Below are positions 24,105-32,862 of a DNA stretch of 33,691 nt, in pieces. Each line of letters opens with the position of its first letter. The stretch's first letter is position 1. A model generated the notes under the pieces. That model searched no databases. It saw nothing but the letters and a program-made list of their open reading frames with translations, and was not told where the DNA came from. Source of the DNA: Rikenellaceae bacterium (GTDB lineage: Bacteria > Bacteroidota > Bacteroidia > Bacteroidales > UBA932); assembly GCA_900771335.1 (NCBI GenBank), contig CAAGNP010000031.1, forward strand, positions 1-33,691. The letters run 5' to 3'. The position numbers and the translations under genes were made by a program.

Positions 24105-25748
24105 TTATGAATACATAAATCTCTTTATGCTCATCTTTGGTGTCTTCTCAAAAGGAGCATCCATCAACTCTATCTTACCTACCTTGCTGTATACCGGCAT
24201 CTCCTTATTGATATTGACTCTTATTGTATTGAGAGTGGATTCCAGAAGTTCACCCTCGATACCGTCAGCTTTCATTTTATCCTTATCCATATACATCAAA
24301 GCCACCAAAACACCTTTTCTGTCCACTACCACAGTCTCAATCACATATGGTTGGTTATTGCATACTGCCTCAACCTCCTCTGGATAGATATTCTGTCCGT
24401 TTGATGTCAAAATCATATTCTTGCTTCTGCCTCTGATAAAGATGTTGCCTGCCTTGTCGATAACTCCCAAGTCTCCGGTATTCATCCATCCGTCAGCCGA
24501 GAACGCAGCTTTGGTAGCCTCTTCATTTTTATAGTAGCCGCTCATGATGCTGATACCGCGGGCCTGAATCTGACCCACTACATTGTATGGATCCTCAGAA
24601 TCTATTCTCACCTCCACACAGTCGATAGCTTTACCGCAAGAGTGTGGAACAAATGTCTCCCATGGCTCGTATGCCAAAAGGGGAGCTGCCTCTGTCATAC
24701 CGTAACCGACAGTAAATGGCATTTTGAATTTCTTGAACCATTTTTCCACATCCGGATTAAGTGCAGCACCACCCATGATGATAGAGCGGAGATTTCCACC
24801 GAACGCATTGAGGAGTGTGGTACGGATTTTCTTGAAAATAATTTGGTTTAGGCCCGGAATGGCAGTGATAACCTTCATTACAGGTTTGTTCAGGATAGGC
24901 TGGACTTTACCTTTGAACACCTTCTCCAATACAAGGGGAACGGTGATAAGAAGATAAGGCTTAACCTCTGCCATTGCACCAAGAAGGACTGCAGGGGTAG
25001 GTGTTTTTCCAAGATAGTAGACGGTAGAACCGCCACACAATGGATAGATAAGCTCGAACATCATTCCGTACATATGGGCCATTGGCAACATAGAAACGAT
25101 ATTCTCTCCAGGATATGAAGTCAGCCATCTCTGGCCGAAGTCAGCATTTGCACTCAGACACTCATGTCGGAGCATAACGCCTTTAGGTGCACCTGTACTT
25201 CCCGAAGTGTAGTTGATAATGGCAAGATCTTTCAGATTGTCTGTAGGGAAAGAGACATTCTCCGCACTGTAACCTTTTGGATATTTTTCAGTGAAAGATG
25301 AATCAAGCTTCCCGTATGCAACTTTAATCTCTTCGTCAGACGAATACAAAAGGGCAAAGGTCTGTGTAGAGATGACAGCCCTTATTCTTGGCATTTTGGT
25401 TATATCCAGCTTAGTCCATACATCGTCATCTGTAAAGAGCAATACACTCTCAGAGTGATCCACAAGACCATTTACGCTATCCGGGTGAAAATCCACAAGA
25501 ATGGGAACTGCCACTGCTCCATAAGTTATGGATGAGAAGAATGACATACCCCAACGGGCAGTATTTTTTGCACAAATAGCAACTTTATCCCCCTTATTAA
25601 TCCCTATTTGCCCGAAGAAAAGGTGAAATTTCGCAATATTTGTAGCCAATTGTCCGAAAGTAAAATGCTCACCTTTATAGTTGCAAAGGGCCTTCAGATC
25701 CCAGTTTGCTTTTATCTGTTTTTCTAGTCTTGTGAAATAATGTTGCAT
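24105..25748 (-). CDS. Long-chain acyl-CoA synthetase (AMP-binding enzyme)
   Basis: A 547-residue ANL-superfamily ligase that activates a fatty acid with ATP to an acyl-adenylate and then joins it to CoA, at the inner membrane or in the cytosol. The AMP-binding P-loop is YTSGSTGAPKG (180-190). The second motif is GYGMTE (348-353), and the motif WMNTGDLG (421-428) holds the adenylate-binding aspartate. It is followed by IFIRGRSKNMILTSNGQNIY and the C-terminal lysine region (KTPKMSIKRF). Full length with no missing motif. It is a single gene with its own TACATTTG promoter and a terminator. Chain length of the substrate cannot be read; an acyl-carrier-protein ligase is the main alternative. Confidence 0.93.
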   Translation of the reverse strand: MQHYFTRLEKQIKANWDLKALCNYKGEHFTFGQLATNIAKFHLFFGQIGINKGDKVAICAKNTARWGMSFFSSITYGAVAVPILVDFHPDSVNGLVDHSESVLLFTDDDVWTKLDITKMPRIRAVISTQTFALLYSSDEEIKVAYGKLDSSFTEKYPKGYSAENVSFPTDNLKDLAIINYTSGSTGAPKGVMLRHECLSANADFGQRWLTSYPGENIVSMLPMAHMYGMMFELIYPLCGGSTVYYLGKTPTPAVLLGAMAEVKPYLLITVPLVLEKVFKGKVQPILNKPVMKVITAIPGLNQIIFKKIRTTLLNAFGGNLRSIIMGGAALNPDVEKWFKKFKMPFTVGYGMTEAAPLLAYEPWETFVPHSCGKAIDCVEVRIDSEDPYNVVGQIQARGISIMSGYYKNEEATKAAFSADGWMNTGDLGVIDKAGNIFIRGRSKNMILTSNGQNIYPEEVEAVCNNQPYVIETVVVDRKGVLVALMYMDKDKMKADGIEGELLESTLNTIRVNINKEMPVYSKVGKIELMDAPFEKTPKMSIKRFMYS

Positions 25749-25772
25749 ATCTTAGGTTTTAGTTTTTCAAGA

Positions 25773-25780
25773 CAAATGTA
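25773..25780 (-). promoter_or_regulatory. Promoter of the acyl-CoA synthetase gene
   Basis: TACATTTG on the minus strand is a -7 match, with TTTG (complement of 25803-25806) 22 bases upstream as a possible -33 box. Transcription would start about 20 bases before the ATG at 25748. Confidence 0.6.
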
Positions 25781-25906
25781 GAAAAGTTATTACTTAAAGT
25801 AACAAAATGACACAATTTTGGAGAAAATATGAGATAACCAGATTACCTTTAGACAATAGTAATGAACAATTCAAATCTTGAAATGACTATAATTGAATAA
25901 TTTACT

Positions 25907-25914
25907 TATATTTG
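25907..25914 (+). promoter_or_regulatory. Promoter of the DUF2490 gene
   Basis: TATATTTG matches TAnnTTTG and lies 20 bases before the ATG at 25934, giving a leader of about 14 bases. No clear -33 box is visible. Confidence 0.55.
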
Positions 25915-25933
25915 TCCTATAAGAACTGTCACC

Positions 25934-26590
25934 ATGAGAAACTACCTGAAAATATTGTCAGTAACACTCTTTGCCATCCTTTGCAGCAGTCATATTTCTG
26001 CTCAGGAGACCGACTTCAGAATATACGCCAAGGGGGGAATAAAATTCAACATTACAGAAGGGTTATCCAATACATCCGAATTGGAACTCAGAACCAAAAA
26101 CAATACATCAAAGGTGGATGTACTCAGATTCAATACCTCATTTGGATATAAGTTCAACAAATACTTCAACGCAGGTATCGGCTACGCTTTTATTACCAAG
26201 CCCAATACTGCGACCGGTACTGTCATCAGCAACAGATACTGGATCGATGCCACAGGGAGCATTCCTGCCTCAAATTTCACCTTTTCCCTACGGGAAAGGT
26301 TCCAGCAGACATTTGCAATGAAGGAGTGTGTAACATTATTGAGATCTGAACTCAAGGCCCAATACTCTATCCCGAAATCGATATTCAAGCCATACATATC
26401 GGTAGAACCACATCTCTTTATGTTCAACGAACTTAAAGGGCTGAAAGAGATAAGATACAATATTGGGACAGGGATAGCCATAAACAAGAATAACGACCTA
26501 CAGGTGTATGGCCGTTATACTCGTAATTACAATCAGATATTGACCTCCAATTTCTTCCTGTTGGGGATCAATTACTATTATAAGTTCTAG
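25934..26590 (+). CDS. DUF2490 outer-membrane-type protein
   Basis: A 218-residue exported protein with a signal peptide (about 1-23, cleavage after ISA, mature start QETDF). The mature part has alternating strands typical of DUF2490 (ELELRTKNN, YKFNKYFNAGIGYAFIT, FSLRERFQQTF) and ends in aromatics (FFLLGINYYYKF), as barrel proteins recognised by the BAM machinery do. Length is typical. DUF2490 members are thought to be small outer-membrane barrels, but their transport role is unknown. It has its own promoter and is divergent from the acyl-CoA synthetase gene. Its last four bases overlap the tail of the convergent serine hydrolase gene. Confidence 0.88.
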   Translation: MRNYLKILSVTLFAILCSSHISAQETDFRIYAKGGIKFNITEGLSNTSELELRTKNNTSKVDVLRFNTSFGYKFNKYFNAGIGYAFITKPNTATGTVISNRYWIDATGSIPASNFTFSLRERFQQTFAMKECVTLLRSELKAQYSIPKSIFKPYISVEPHLFMFNELKGLKEIRYNIGTGIAINKNNDLQVYGRYTRNYNQILTSNFFLLGINYYYKF

Positions 26591-27999
26591 ATATTCTTCA
26601 TCACAAGATCAAGAAGGACGTAAAGATTGTCATCGAATCCGTCTTTGTAACTTCTCGAGTTGCACAGAACTACCGATGCGGTATTTCTATCTTTGTCTCT
26701 TGCCATCAAAGTGCCGGTTCCGGCGAGTGTTCCTCCATGATAGTTCTCCCAGCTTGTATAGATAGAGTGGTTGGTTCTCCATCCCAAAGCATATCTTGCA
26801 TAGCAGTCAGAAGGGGTGTACATAAGGTTAAGGGTCGATGGTTTGAGGATATCAGGTACCACTGTGCCATAATCGATGCACGACATAACCCTCATCAGGT
26901 CCTCTGAAGATGCGATCAAGCCACCAAGTGCCCTGATAAGCTCCATATCGTTACCATAACCATCTTTACCATCCTGAGAATAGTACACACACTCATTTGA
27001 TCTCCTGTCACCTATATCACCACCTACCCAGATATCTTTGGCACCTGTAGCGGGATAGATCTCCTCTCTCATGAATGTCTCATAGTCTTTGCCTGAGATC
27101 TTCTCGATGATACATCCAAGCATTGCAAATCCCATATTGTAGTAATCGTATTTCGCACCTGGAGTGTAATCCATATCGATATTGTGAACCACATAGTTCA
27201 TCCTCTCAAGGACATTTTTGCCGCCCAATCCTGATGATGATGTGAAGATATGCTCTCCACCCCATCCGCTGTTGTGCTCAAGAAAGTGTTTTACAGTCAC
27301 GTTCTCGGCTCCTGCCACAAGACCCTCTGTACCGAACTCTTTCTCGAAAATACCACCAGCTCCGAAAATTCTGTCATTCAATTTGAGCTGACCCCTCTCG
27401 ATCAAGGTCATGATACCGATTGCTGTTTGGGTCTTGGTGATACTTGCCAACCTGAAAAGGTGCTTAGGTGTAACCCTCTCCATTGTAGCTGTATTGGCAA
27501 AACCATATCCATAAGAGTATACTATCTTTTCATCTTTTGTAGCTGAAACAGAGATACCTGGGATGTCATATTGTTTCATTATGGCATACACCTTACCGTC
27601 AATCTGTTTGTTACCGGTCTTAAGACAGATGTAGAAATAGTTCGATCCGCCATCTTCTGCTACAAGGGTCAACTCCACTGTATTGGTAAAATCGACACTT
27701 GTCACACCTGAATCCACAGGTTTGCCATCCATATAGAATGTGGTACCCTCTCCCGACTTGATAGTGGGGATCAATGCAGTCACATCAGCACCTTCATCTA
27801 CTGTCACATAGATATATCTGCCATTTCTCGACACCAGAGCGTTTGTCGCCAGTCCGCTCCCGCTGTTAAGACTTGATGTTATGACAAAATCGTGAAGTGA
27901 ATTGTCATGTGTAGATGGAGGTGTAATCGGATTGTCTCCACCACCACAACTCCACACGAATAGCAGCGCTACAAAATAAAAAAGTACTCTTTTTTTCAT
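26587..27999 (-). CDS. Class C beta-lactamase-like serine hydrolase, lipoprotein
   Basis: A 470-residue predicted lipoprotein (lipobox VWSC, Cys18, followed by a Gly-Gly-Asp start). Residues about 35-130 form a small beta domain of the DUF5018-like type often found before Bacteroidota enzymes. The catalytic domain has Ser186-Ile-Thr-Lys189 (SxxK), Tyr286-Tyr-Asn288 (YxN) and a late HGG motif (YHGGTLAGTG), so the acyl-serine active site is complete. Family members are D-Ala-D-Ala carboxypeptidases, esterases, amidases or beta-lactamases; the substrate here is open. It is the last gene of a three-gene hydrolase operon, five bases after the carboxypeptidase, and probably acts on the same material. 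Confidence 0.9.
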   Translation of the reverse strand: MKKRVLFYFVALLFVWSCGGGDNPITPPSTHDNSLHDFVITSSLNSGSGLATNALVSRNGRYIYVTVDEGADVTALIPTIKSGEGTTFYMDGKPVDSGVTSVDFTNTVELTLVAEDGGSNYFYICLKTGNKQIDGKVYAIMKQYDIPGISVSATKDEKIVYSYGYGFANTATMERVTPKHLFRLASITKTQTAIGIMTLIERGQLKLNDRIFGAGGIFEKEFGTEGLVAGAENVTVKHFLEHNSGWGGEHIFTSSSGLGGKNVLERMNYVVHNIDMDYTPGAKYDYYNMGFAMLGCIIEKISGKDYETFMREEIYPATGAKDIWVGGDIGDRRSNECVYYSQDGKDGYGNDMELIRALGGLIASSEDLMRVMSCIDYGTVVPDILKPSTLNLMYTPSDCYARYALGWRTNHSIYTSWENYHGGTLAGTGTLMARDKDRNTASVVLCNSRSYKDGFDDNLYVLLDLVMKNI

Positions 28000-28004
28000 C
28001 TTTA

Positions 28005-29558
28005 TCAGTTGGTTTTAATGAACAGAAGGGCTCCGGCAACGCCTCCCACTTCTGAGATTTTATAATTGTATTTTAATTTTCCTGTCTCCTTTTGTGTATG
28101 TGTCCCGATCTGCTTCCAACCCCTATCACCTTTCGACTGCGACTCGTCATTTGGTGCAGATATATACATGTAAACGTCATATTCGCCCACCTCAAGCACC
28201 TCTGCGGTATATCTTATCTTAGCATTTGGCCTGACTGCCTTCCAGGCAACATTCCCCATATAGGTGAGCTCCTCTGCTGATACAGCCTCCCATCTCGAAG
28301 AAACATCCGCAGGGGGGAGGATTATTGCCCTTCCGGGCAATGAGAGGGTCATATATTCTGCTGTCGCCATAAGAAGGCGCTCTCCGAAATCCCTCAGGTT
28401 CAACGAATCGAGCCATGGCCCGTTGAAATTTCGCGAATAGCAGGTATATGAGGTCTCGAAAGTTACTGCCAATGTCTTCTCTCCTGCCAGACTCCAGAAC
28501 CACCCCTCGGGATAACGCGCCGCCAAATTGGAGAACTGCATATCCTCGGGACGTATGTAATCATTGAGCGAAGTGGTCAGATCTGCCAGTACAAGCTCCC
28601 TGCGGAGAAAGTCCTTCGATGTGCCCGCTGCCCTATGGAGCCAATATGAGGCGTGGTGCGCCACCTGCGAGTGTACATTGAGCGCTACATCAAATGGTCT
28701 CTCCTGGCTAAGGGTCCGGATAACCTCCTTAATGGCCTTTACCTCCACCACTGTGCTGTCATCAGGACGGGCGAAATTTATCTCCTGGTTTACACCTGTA
28801 ATATTGCTGCGTGAAAGTCCGTTTGCCACTCCGTCGGGATTTGTTTGTGGGATGATATAAGCATCTATCTGCTTGCGAAGTGCAGCACCTGTCGGGGTAT
28901 CAGCCACCAGTGCCGATATGAAACCATCTGTCAGCCAGGATGCCGGGCTCTCGGATGGGTGCTGACGGGCATGAAGCCACAGTCTCTGCTTAGACTCAGG
29001 GGGAACACTCTCATCTGTAATGTGCATCATATAGATGGGACGATTCTCGAGTGAAAGCCCTATTGTATCTACATCCACCCACTGATGACGTGACCAATCC
29101 TCCACTCTGCTCTGCAAATATGAGTAGGTATATGGCTGGAAGTAGGCCAGGTAGACAGTATCCCTCTCAAATCTCTTGGACACTTTCCTGAAAGAGGCCT
29201 CGCATGGGGCAAACCTCTCCCATGTTACATTGTCATAAGAGTATAGAGGTCTCACAGGATCTGTGTCCTCAAAATTGAAATAGACAAGTTTGTCCTTTAC
29301 CCCTGAAACCTGGAAATAGAACCACCTTGGGCTGGATGCCAATGATGTATCGATGGGATTTTTGGGGTCGAAAGATCCTTTAACCACAAATGAGTGCAGA
29401 GAGACTGTATCCTCCTGCATCATCACAAATGTAGCAGAATCAAGATGGACCACCTCTCCCACTGCGCCACTCTCAAAATCGGCGCTGAATCTGATTTGGC
29501 CGCTGCCTGTAATCACCGCTGCTGCGAGCAGGAGCAAAGTCAATAGGTATCTCTTCAT
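28005..29558 (-). CDS. M14-family zinc carboxypeptidase, secreted
   Basis: A 517-residue exported protein (signal peptide about 1-20). An N-terminal beta domain (about 22-145) precedes the M14 catalytic domain (about 146-400), the arrangement seen in cytosolic carboxypeptidase-like M14 proteins. Zinc ligands are His200 and Glu203 in ARQHPSES and His296 in LNVHSQ; the catalytic base is Glu368 in TFETSYT. The NPDG motif (240-243) is present. Where most relatives have the Asn-Arg pair that holds the substrate carboxylate (GVNLNR), this protein reads GVNQEINF, so specificity may be altered. A C-terminal beta domain (about 415-515) may bind sugar or protein. It lies 12 bases after the GH18 gene. 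Confidence 0.88.
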   Translation of the reverse strand: MKRYLLTLLLLAAAVITGSGQIRFSADFESGAVGEVVHLDSATFVMMQEDTVSLHSFVVKGSFDPKNPIDTSLASSPRWFYFQVSGVKDKLVYFNFEDTDPVRPLYSYDNVTWERFAPCEASFRKVSKRFERDTVYLAYFQPYTYSYLQSRVEDWSRHQWVDVDTIGLSLENRPIYMMHITDESVPPESKQRLWLHARQHPSESPASWLTDGFISALVADTPTGAALRKQIDAYIIPQTNPDGVANGLSRSNITGVNQEINFARPDDSTVVEVKAIKEVIRTLSQERPFDVALNVHSQVAHHASYWLHRAAGTSKDFLRRELVLADLTTSLNDYIRPEDMQFSNLAARYPEGWFWSLAGEKTLAVTFETSYTCYSRNFNGPWLDSLNLRDFGERLLMATAEYMTLSLPGRAIILPPADVSSRWEAVSAEELTYMGNVAWKAVRPNAKIRYTAEVLEVGEYDVYMYISAPNDESQSKGDRGWKQIGTHTQKETGKLKYNYKISEVGGVAGALLFIKTN

Positions 29559-29570
29559 ATATTGTGCTTT

Positions 29571-30650
29571 CTACTTGAATATCTCATCGTAAGCAGCCTT
29601 GATGATGGAAGTACTGTCGTGGGTATCCTGCCCGGCCTCCCAAAACATGATTCCGCCCACACCCTTTTCGAGACAATACCTTGTCTTCTCCCTCACCAGC
29701 GGTCTGCCATTGTAATATACTATATATTGCGTATTACCGTTATTATACGAAGATGATGTCACCAGCGCCTCATTGGCATCAGGGTCTCCACCCTGCCCAA
29801 TTATCCCCTTATAAGTTAGGACTGTGCCGCTCTGGGTAATTCCTGCAGGCCTTCCATAGATAGGGATTCCCCCTACAAATTTCTTTTGGGGCATCGATCT
29901 CGTCTCCACCCAATACCTGTATGCAGTCTCCAGAAGTTCAAACGGGCTGTGGTGCACACCGGCATGAGTAGTGGAGAAATCGTCATAGGACATCACATTG
30001 AACCAGTCCACACACTCATAGCAACCATCAAGTATCCCATTTGAATACGCCCCCACATATTTGCCGCAAGTAATGGCAGCTGTGAGATATTTCCCCACCC
30101 CTGGAGCATGAAGAATATTGCTGAGCTCCCTCATAAGGTTAAGATTGCCCACTGAGCTCTTGTCCTTGGTGCTTGGATACTCCCAGTCATTATCCACCCC
30201 ATCAAGATCATATCTGTCGACCACATCCATCACAGATTTTATGAACTTTTCCCTGTAGGCCTGTTTGCTCACCATACGGGCAAAAAGAGTGTGGTCCCCA
30301 TTGAAACTCAAAAAGACCATTACCCCGAGCTCCTTGCATCTTCTTACCAGATTGTACAGTTCTGTGTTGCTCCGGACCTCCACTGTAAAATCGGACTGGA
30401 TCTCCGCAAAGGCAAAACAAGCCACATCAAGCCTCATCAAAGTACTGTCAGGTATACCGGCAGCTGTCAGGTCCCTATAATATGGGAAATAACCAACCCT
30501 GCGGAACTGATTATTTTCAGGAGCCGGATACATGAGATAAGGAATGGCTTCAGGCACATCCCCATCCGGTGGAACAATCGGCTTTTCGCCACAGGAATAA
30601 GCAGCAACTATCATAATACAAACGGCCAGTAACCTCTGAAAGTTCTTCAT
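29571..30650 (-). CDS. GH18-family glycosidase, lipoprotein (chitinase or endo-N-acetylglucosaminidase type)
   Basis: A 359-residue predicted lipoprotein (lipobox AYSC, Cys20). GH18 enzymes cleave beta-1,4 N-acetylglucosamine linkages in chitin or N-glycan cores through substrate assistance. The catalytic motif is complete: LDGVDNDWEYP, with Asp150, Asp153, Asp155 and acid Glu157. Other family marks are RVGYFPYYR at the first strand, VMVFLSFNG at strand three and WFNVMSYDD at strand six. Start chosen at ATG 30650; an ATG at 30668 lies upstream of the apparent promoter. It opens an operon with the M14 carboxypeptidase and serine hydrolase. Endoglycosidase versus chitinase cannot be decided here. 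Confidence 0.92.
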   Translation of the reverse strand: MKNFQRLLAVCIMIVAAYSCGEKPIVPPDGDVPEAIPYLMYPAPENNQFRRVGYFPYYRDLTAAGIPDSTLMRLDVACFAFAEIQSDFTVEVRSNTELYNLVRRCKELGVMVFLSFNGDHTLFARMVSKQAYREKFIKSVMDVVDRYDLDGVDNDWEYPSTKDKSSVGNLNLMRELSNILHAPGVGKYLTAAITCGKYVGAYSNGILDGCYECVDWFNVMSYDDFSTTHAGVHHSPFELLETAYRYWVETRSMPQKKFVGGIPIYGRPAGITQSGTVLTYKGIIGQGGDPDANEALVTSSSYNNGNTQYIVYYNGRPLVREKTRYCLEKGVGGIMFWEAGQDTHDSTSIIKAAYDEIFK

Positions 30651-30656
30651 AACTTG

Positions 30657-30664
30657 CAAATATA
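30657..30664 (-). promoter_or_regulatory. -7 promoter element of the hydrolase operon
   Basis: TATATTTG on the minus strand ends seven bases before the ATG at 30650. If used, transcription would start at or within a few bases of the start codon, giving a leaderless or near-leaderless mRNA. Confidence 0.5.
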
Positions 30665-30718
30665 ACATACTTATTTGAAATATAGACTACTTTGCATCCT
30701 GATCTTTACACCCAATGA

Positions 30719-31732
30719 TCAGATTTGCAGCAGGTCCGGCCCGGCATCTGTAGAGATTATTTTTTTCAATGAATCATTGTGGAGGCGGCGCAAAGCCTCA
30801 TCCTCTGACTTAGCTGTGACCAATATGAGATCAAACAACTGCCACCTTACAGAAGAGAGCAATGAATCCTCTGCCCAGTAATCGAACTCTGTCCCGGGGA
30901 AGCGGTGCTCACGCTTTTTGAATTTAAGATACAGATCCATTCCATCTGTAACATCGTGCCAGAGGTCTGCAAGGACATAGTCATACATCCCAGGGGTCAT
31001 TACTGTATCGATATATTCAAAAGCATCGCTACTGATGATCATGACCTTTTCAGGGTGCCCGAACTGGGGCAGGATATATTTCTTAAAGAGCTCTATCACC
31101 TCAATGGAACGCTCCACTACAGTTACCGATGACACTTCCGCTTTTTGTGACACCATATACGCATAGTAGCCAAGACCAAGGCCAAATGTAAGCACTCTGC
31201 CGTGGGCTTTGGAGATGGAGTCAGTGAGTGTCTCAAGTTCGCTTGGTTTGATGGACATCCATTCGTGACCATCTTCCATTACAGATGGATACTTGAAAGG
31301 CTCCGAAAAATATCCTATGTGAGTTATCTCTCTGGAGTCATGAAGGTATTCCACATCCTTATATATAAAGGCCTCGTATGGTGTGTACTCCTGATAAGTA
31401 AGTTCCCATCTCCCAAATGTAGCCTGCGGGATTCTGATATTCTTATAGTATGGATTGGCGAGATATCCTCCGGTATCGAGGTGATGGAGTCCATTGGCAA
31501 AATACTCTTTGGCAATGATGGCATCGTGCTGATTTTCATACTCATCCAGACCACAAGCTCCACAAAAGAGGGCATAATAGAGCTCCTCTATCTGAAGAAG
31601 TCCGTCCGGGTCAACCTCCCTCATAAGTTCCGGTGTGACAAGTCGTGGATTTTCATTGAGATAATCCACCATCATCTGACGGGCCACATTGTTCCTTTTG
31701 CGTATATCCCTTAAATTATCAAACACATTCAT
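30719..31732 (-). CDS. Class I SAM-dependent methyltransferase-like protein
   Basis: A 337-residue cytosolic protein. The N-terminal 170 residues are helical with several Trp/Tyr clusters and no known fold. The centre is a Rossmann methyltransferase core: motif I VLTFGLGLG (180-188), the acidic end of strand two VTVVE (Glu207) and a spermidine-synthase-like region (MIISSDAFEYIDT, then YDYVLADLWHD). It probably methylates a small molecule or protein; the aminopropyltransferase-like layout is a close alternative. It is a single gene with a TACTTTTG promoter at 31769-31776. It ends 50 bases before the hydrolase operon start with no clear terminator. Confidence 0.8.
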   Translation of the reverse strand: MNVFDNLRDIRKRNNVARQMMVDYLNENPRLVTPELMREVDPDGLLQIEELYYALFCGACGLDEYENQHDAIIAKEYFANGLHHLDTGGYLANPYYKNIRIPQATFGRWELTYQEYTPYEAFIYKDVEYLHDSREITHIGYFSEPFKYPSVMEDGHEWMSIKPSELETLTDSISKAHGRVLTFGLGLGYYAYMVSQKAEVSSVTVVERSIEVIELFKKYILPQFGHPEKVMIISSDAFEYIDTVMTPGMYDYVLADLWHDVTDGMDLYLKFKKREHRFPGTEFDYWAEDSLLSSVRWQLFDLILVTAKSEDEALRRLHNDSLKKIISTDAGPDLLQI

Positions 31733-31768
31733 ATTACCACTCTGCAGTTTGATCGCAGAATCCCGTCA

Positions 31769-31776
31769 CAAAAGTA
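31769..31776 (-). promoter_or_regulatory. -7 promoter element of the methyltransferase gene
   Basis: TACTTTTG on the minus strand matches TAnnTTTG, 36 bases before the ATG at 31732. The rest of the gap, 31777-31963, holds no gene; it has one short palindrome, TCCCG with CGGGA, near 31913-31930. Confidence 0.5.
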
Positions 31777-31963
31777 CAAAAAAGAACCTTCCTGACACCA
31801 CACCTCCACACAACTGACATATCTCCCACCCCCACACACAAGCGTAGACACTTCCGCGAGGCTTGTCACATCTCCACGAATCTGTCTGAAGGTCCATCAC
31901 CTGCCACGGGAGATCCCGCTTCTGTCCGGGAGCTATCTTAAAGGGATACAACGGAAAGCCGAC

Positions 31964-31998
31964 AAAAAAGGCCCCCAGCAAAAATTTACTGAGGGCCT
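31964..31998 (-). terminator. Strong intrinsic terminator of the phosphatase/DUF1295 operon
   Basis: On the minus strand AGGCCCTCAG (complement of 31989-31998) pairs over 10 bases with CTGGGGGCCT (complement of 31969-31978), one G-U pair. It is followed by a run of T (complement of 31964-31969). It lies 29 bases after the DUF1295 stop. Confidence 0.88.
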
Positions 31999-32027
31999 GC
32001 ACTGCAACTGTAACTTTATCTTTAAGT

Positions 32028-32831
32028 CTACGCTTTCAACCATTCATATTTGGCTACGCTATAGATAGGAACAAATGGAAGAAGGATAGGGGTCTTCTTT
32101 ATATATTTCTGGAACTCAGGATCATTGCCATAAGTCACAGCCTGTCTAACCTCCAATCTGCGTGCACCGCTGAACATCACATACACGATACCAATGTAGC
32201 CGATAGCAGCTATAATCCATTGCCATACAGAGCAAGATGCTCCAAAACAAACAACAAATGAACCGGTCCATATCACAAGTTCACCCAGATAGTTAGGGCA
32301 ACGGACAAGTCTGTAAAGGCCTGTATCGACAAATCTCTTAGGGTTTTTCTTCTTGGCAGCCTTCTTCTGGGCATCAGAAACAGCCTCAAGAAGGACACCA
32401 ACAGCCATCATTGCTGCACCTATCCAGACCCAGGTTTCATTCACTTCCAGACCGTCAGCAGTATTGGCAAGATAGAAGGCCATTGGACTCACCTGACCCA
32501 CATAGAGGAGGGCGCAGAATATCCAGACTACAATAACTACAAAGAGAGGTTTCTTCTTCGCAGCATCAGGTCCGTAAAGAATCTTCCTGTACTCGGTAGA
32601 TCTCTTCTCCCTGGTAAGGAGATACAGACCAAGCCTGCATCCAAATACAAACATAACCGCACAAAGAAGTGCAGCAGGCAATGTCAGTACATCCTTAAAT
32701 AGAACAGCTATGGTCAAGGCAAGTGCAGATACACCGAAACCATATCCGATACTGAAAAAATAGATAAAATAAATCCAGCCCAGGCCGGAAACGGCAAGTG
32801 ATACTGCCAATAAAATCAATAAGTAATGCAT
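32028..32831 (-). CDS. DUF1295/ICMT-like integral membrane protein
   Basis: A 267-residue membrane protein with about seven hydrophobic helices. The C-terminal part has the DUF1295 (steroid-reductase/isoprenylcysteine methyltransferase-like) signature: VSDAQKKAAKKKNPKRFVDT, then GLYRLVRCPNYLGELVIWTG, where relatives have RHPNYxGE. The Lys-rich loop before it would lie on the cytoplasmic face. Family members reduce or methylate lipidic substrates using NADPH or SAM; which applies here is not clear. It sits 31 bases after the phosphatase gene, and the pair ends at the strong terminator. Compared with the family, His is replaced by Cys in the RHPNY motif. Confidence 0.85.
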   Translation of the reverse strand: MHYLLILLAVSLAVSGLGWIYFIYFFSIGYGFGVSALALTIAVLFKDVLTLPAALLCAVMFVFGCRLGLYLLTREKRSTEYRKILYGPDAAKKKPLFVVIVVWIFCALLYVGQVSPMAFYLANTADGLEVNETWVWIGAAMMAVGVLLEAVSDAQKKAAKKKNPKRFVDTGLYRLVRCPNYLGELVIWTGSFVVCFGASCSVWQWIIAAIGYIGIVYVMFSGARRLEVRQAVTYGNDPEFQKYIKKTPILLPFVPIYSVAKYEWLKA

Positions 32832-32862
32832 AATACCAATTATTGAATGATTTTTTAGTTAT

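Noticed and set aside
31766..32002. A 78-residue minus-strand frame in the gap upstream of the methyltransferase
   Set aside because: It covers the terminator at 31964-31998 and the methyltransferase promoter and has no recognisable domain.
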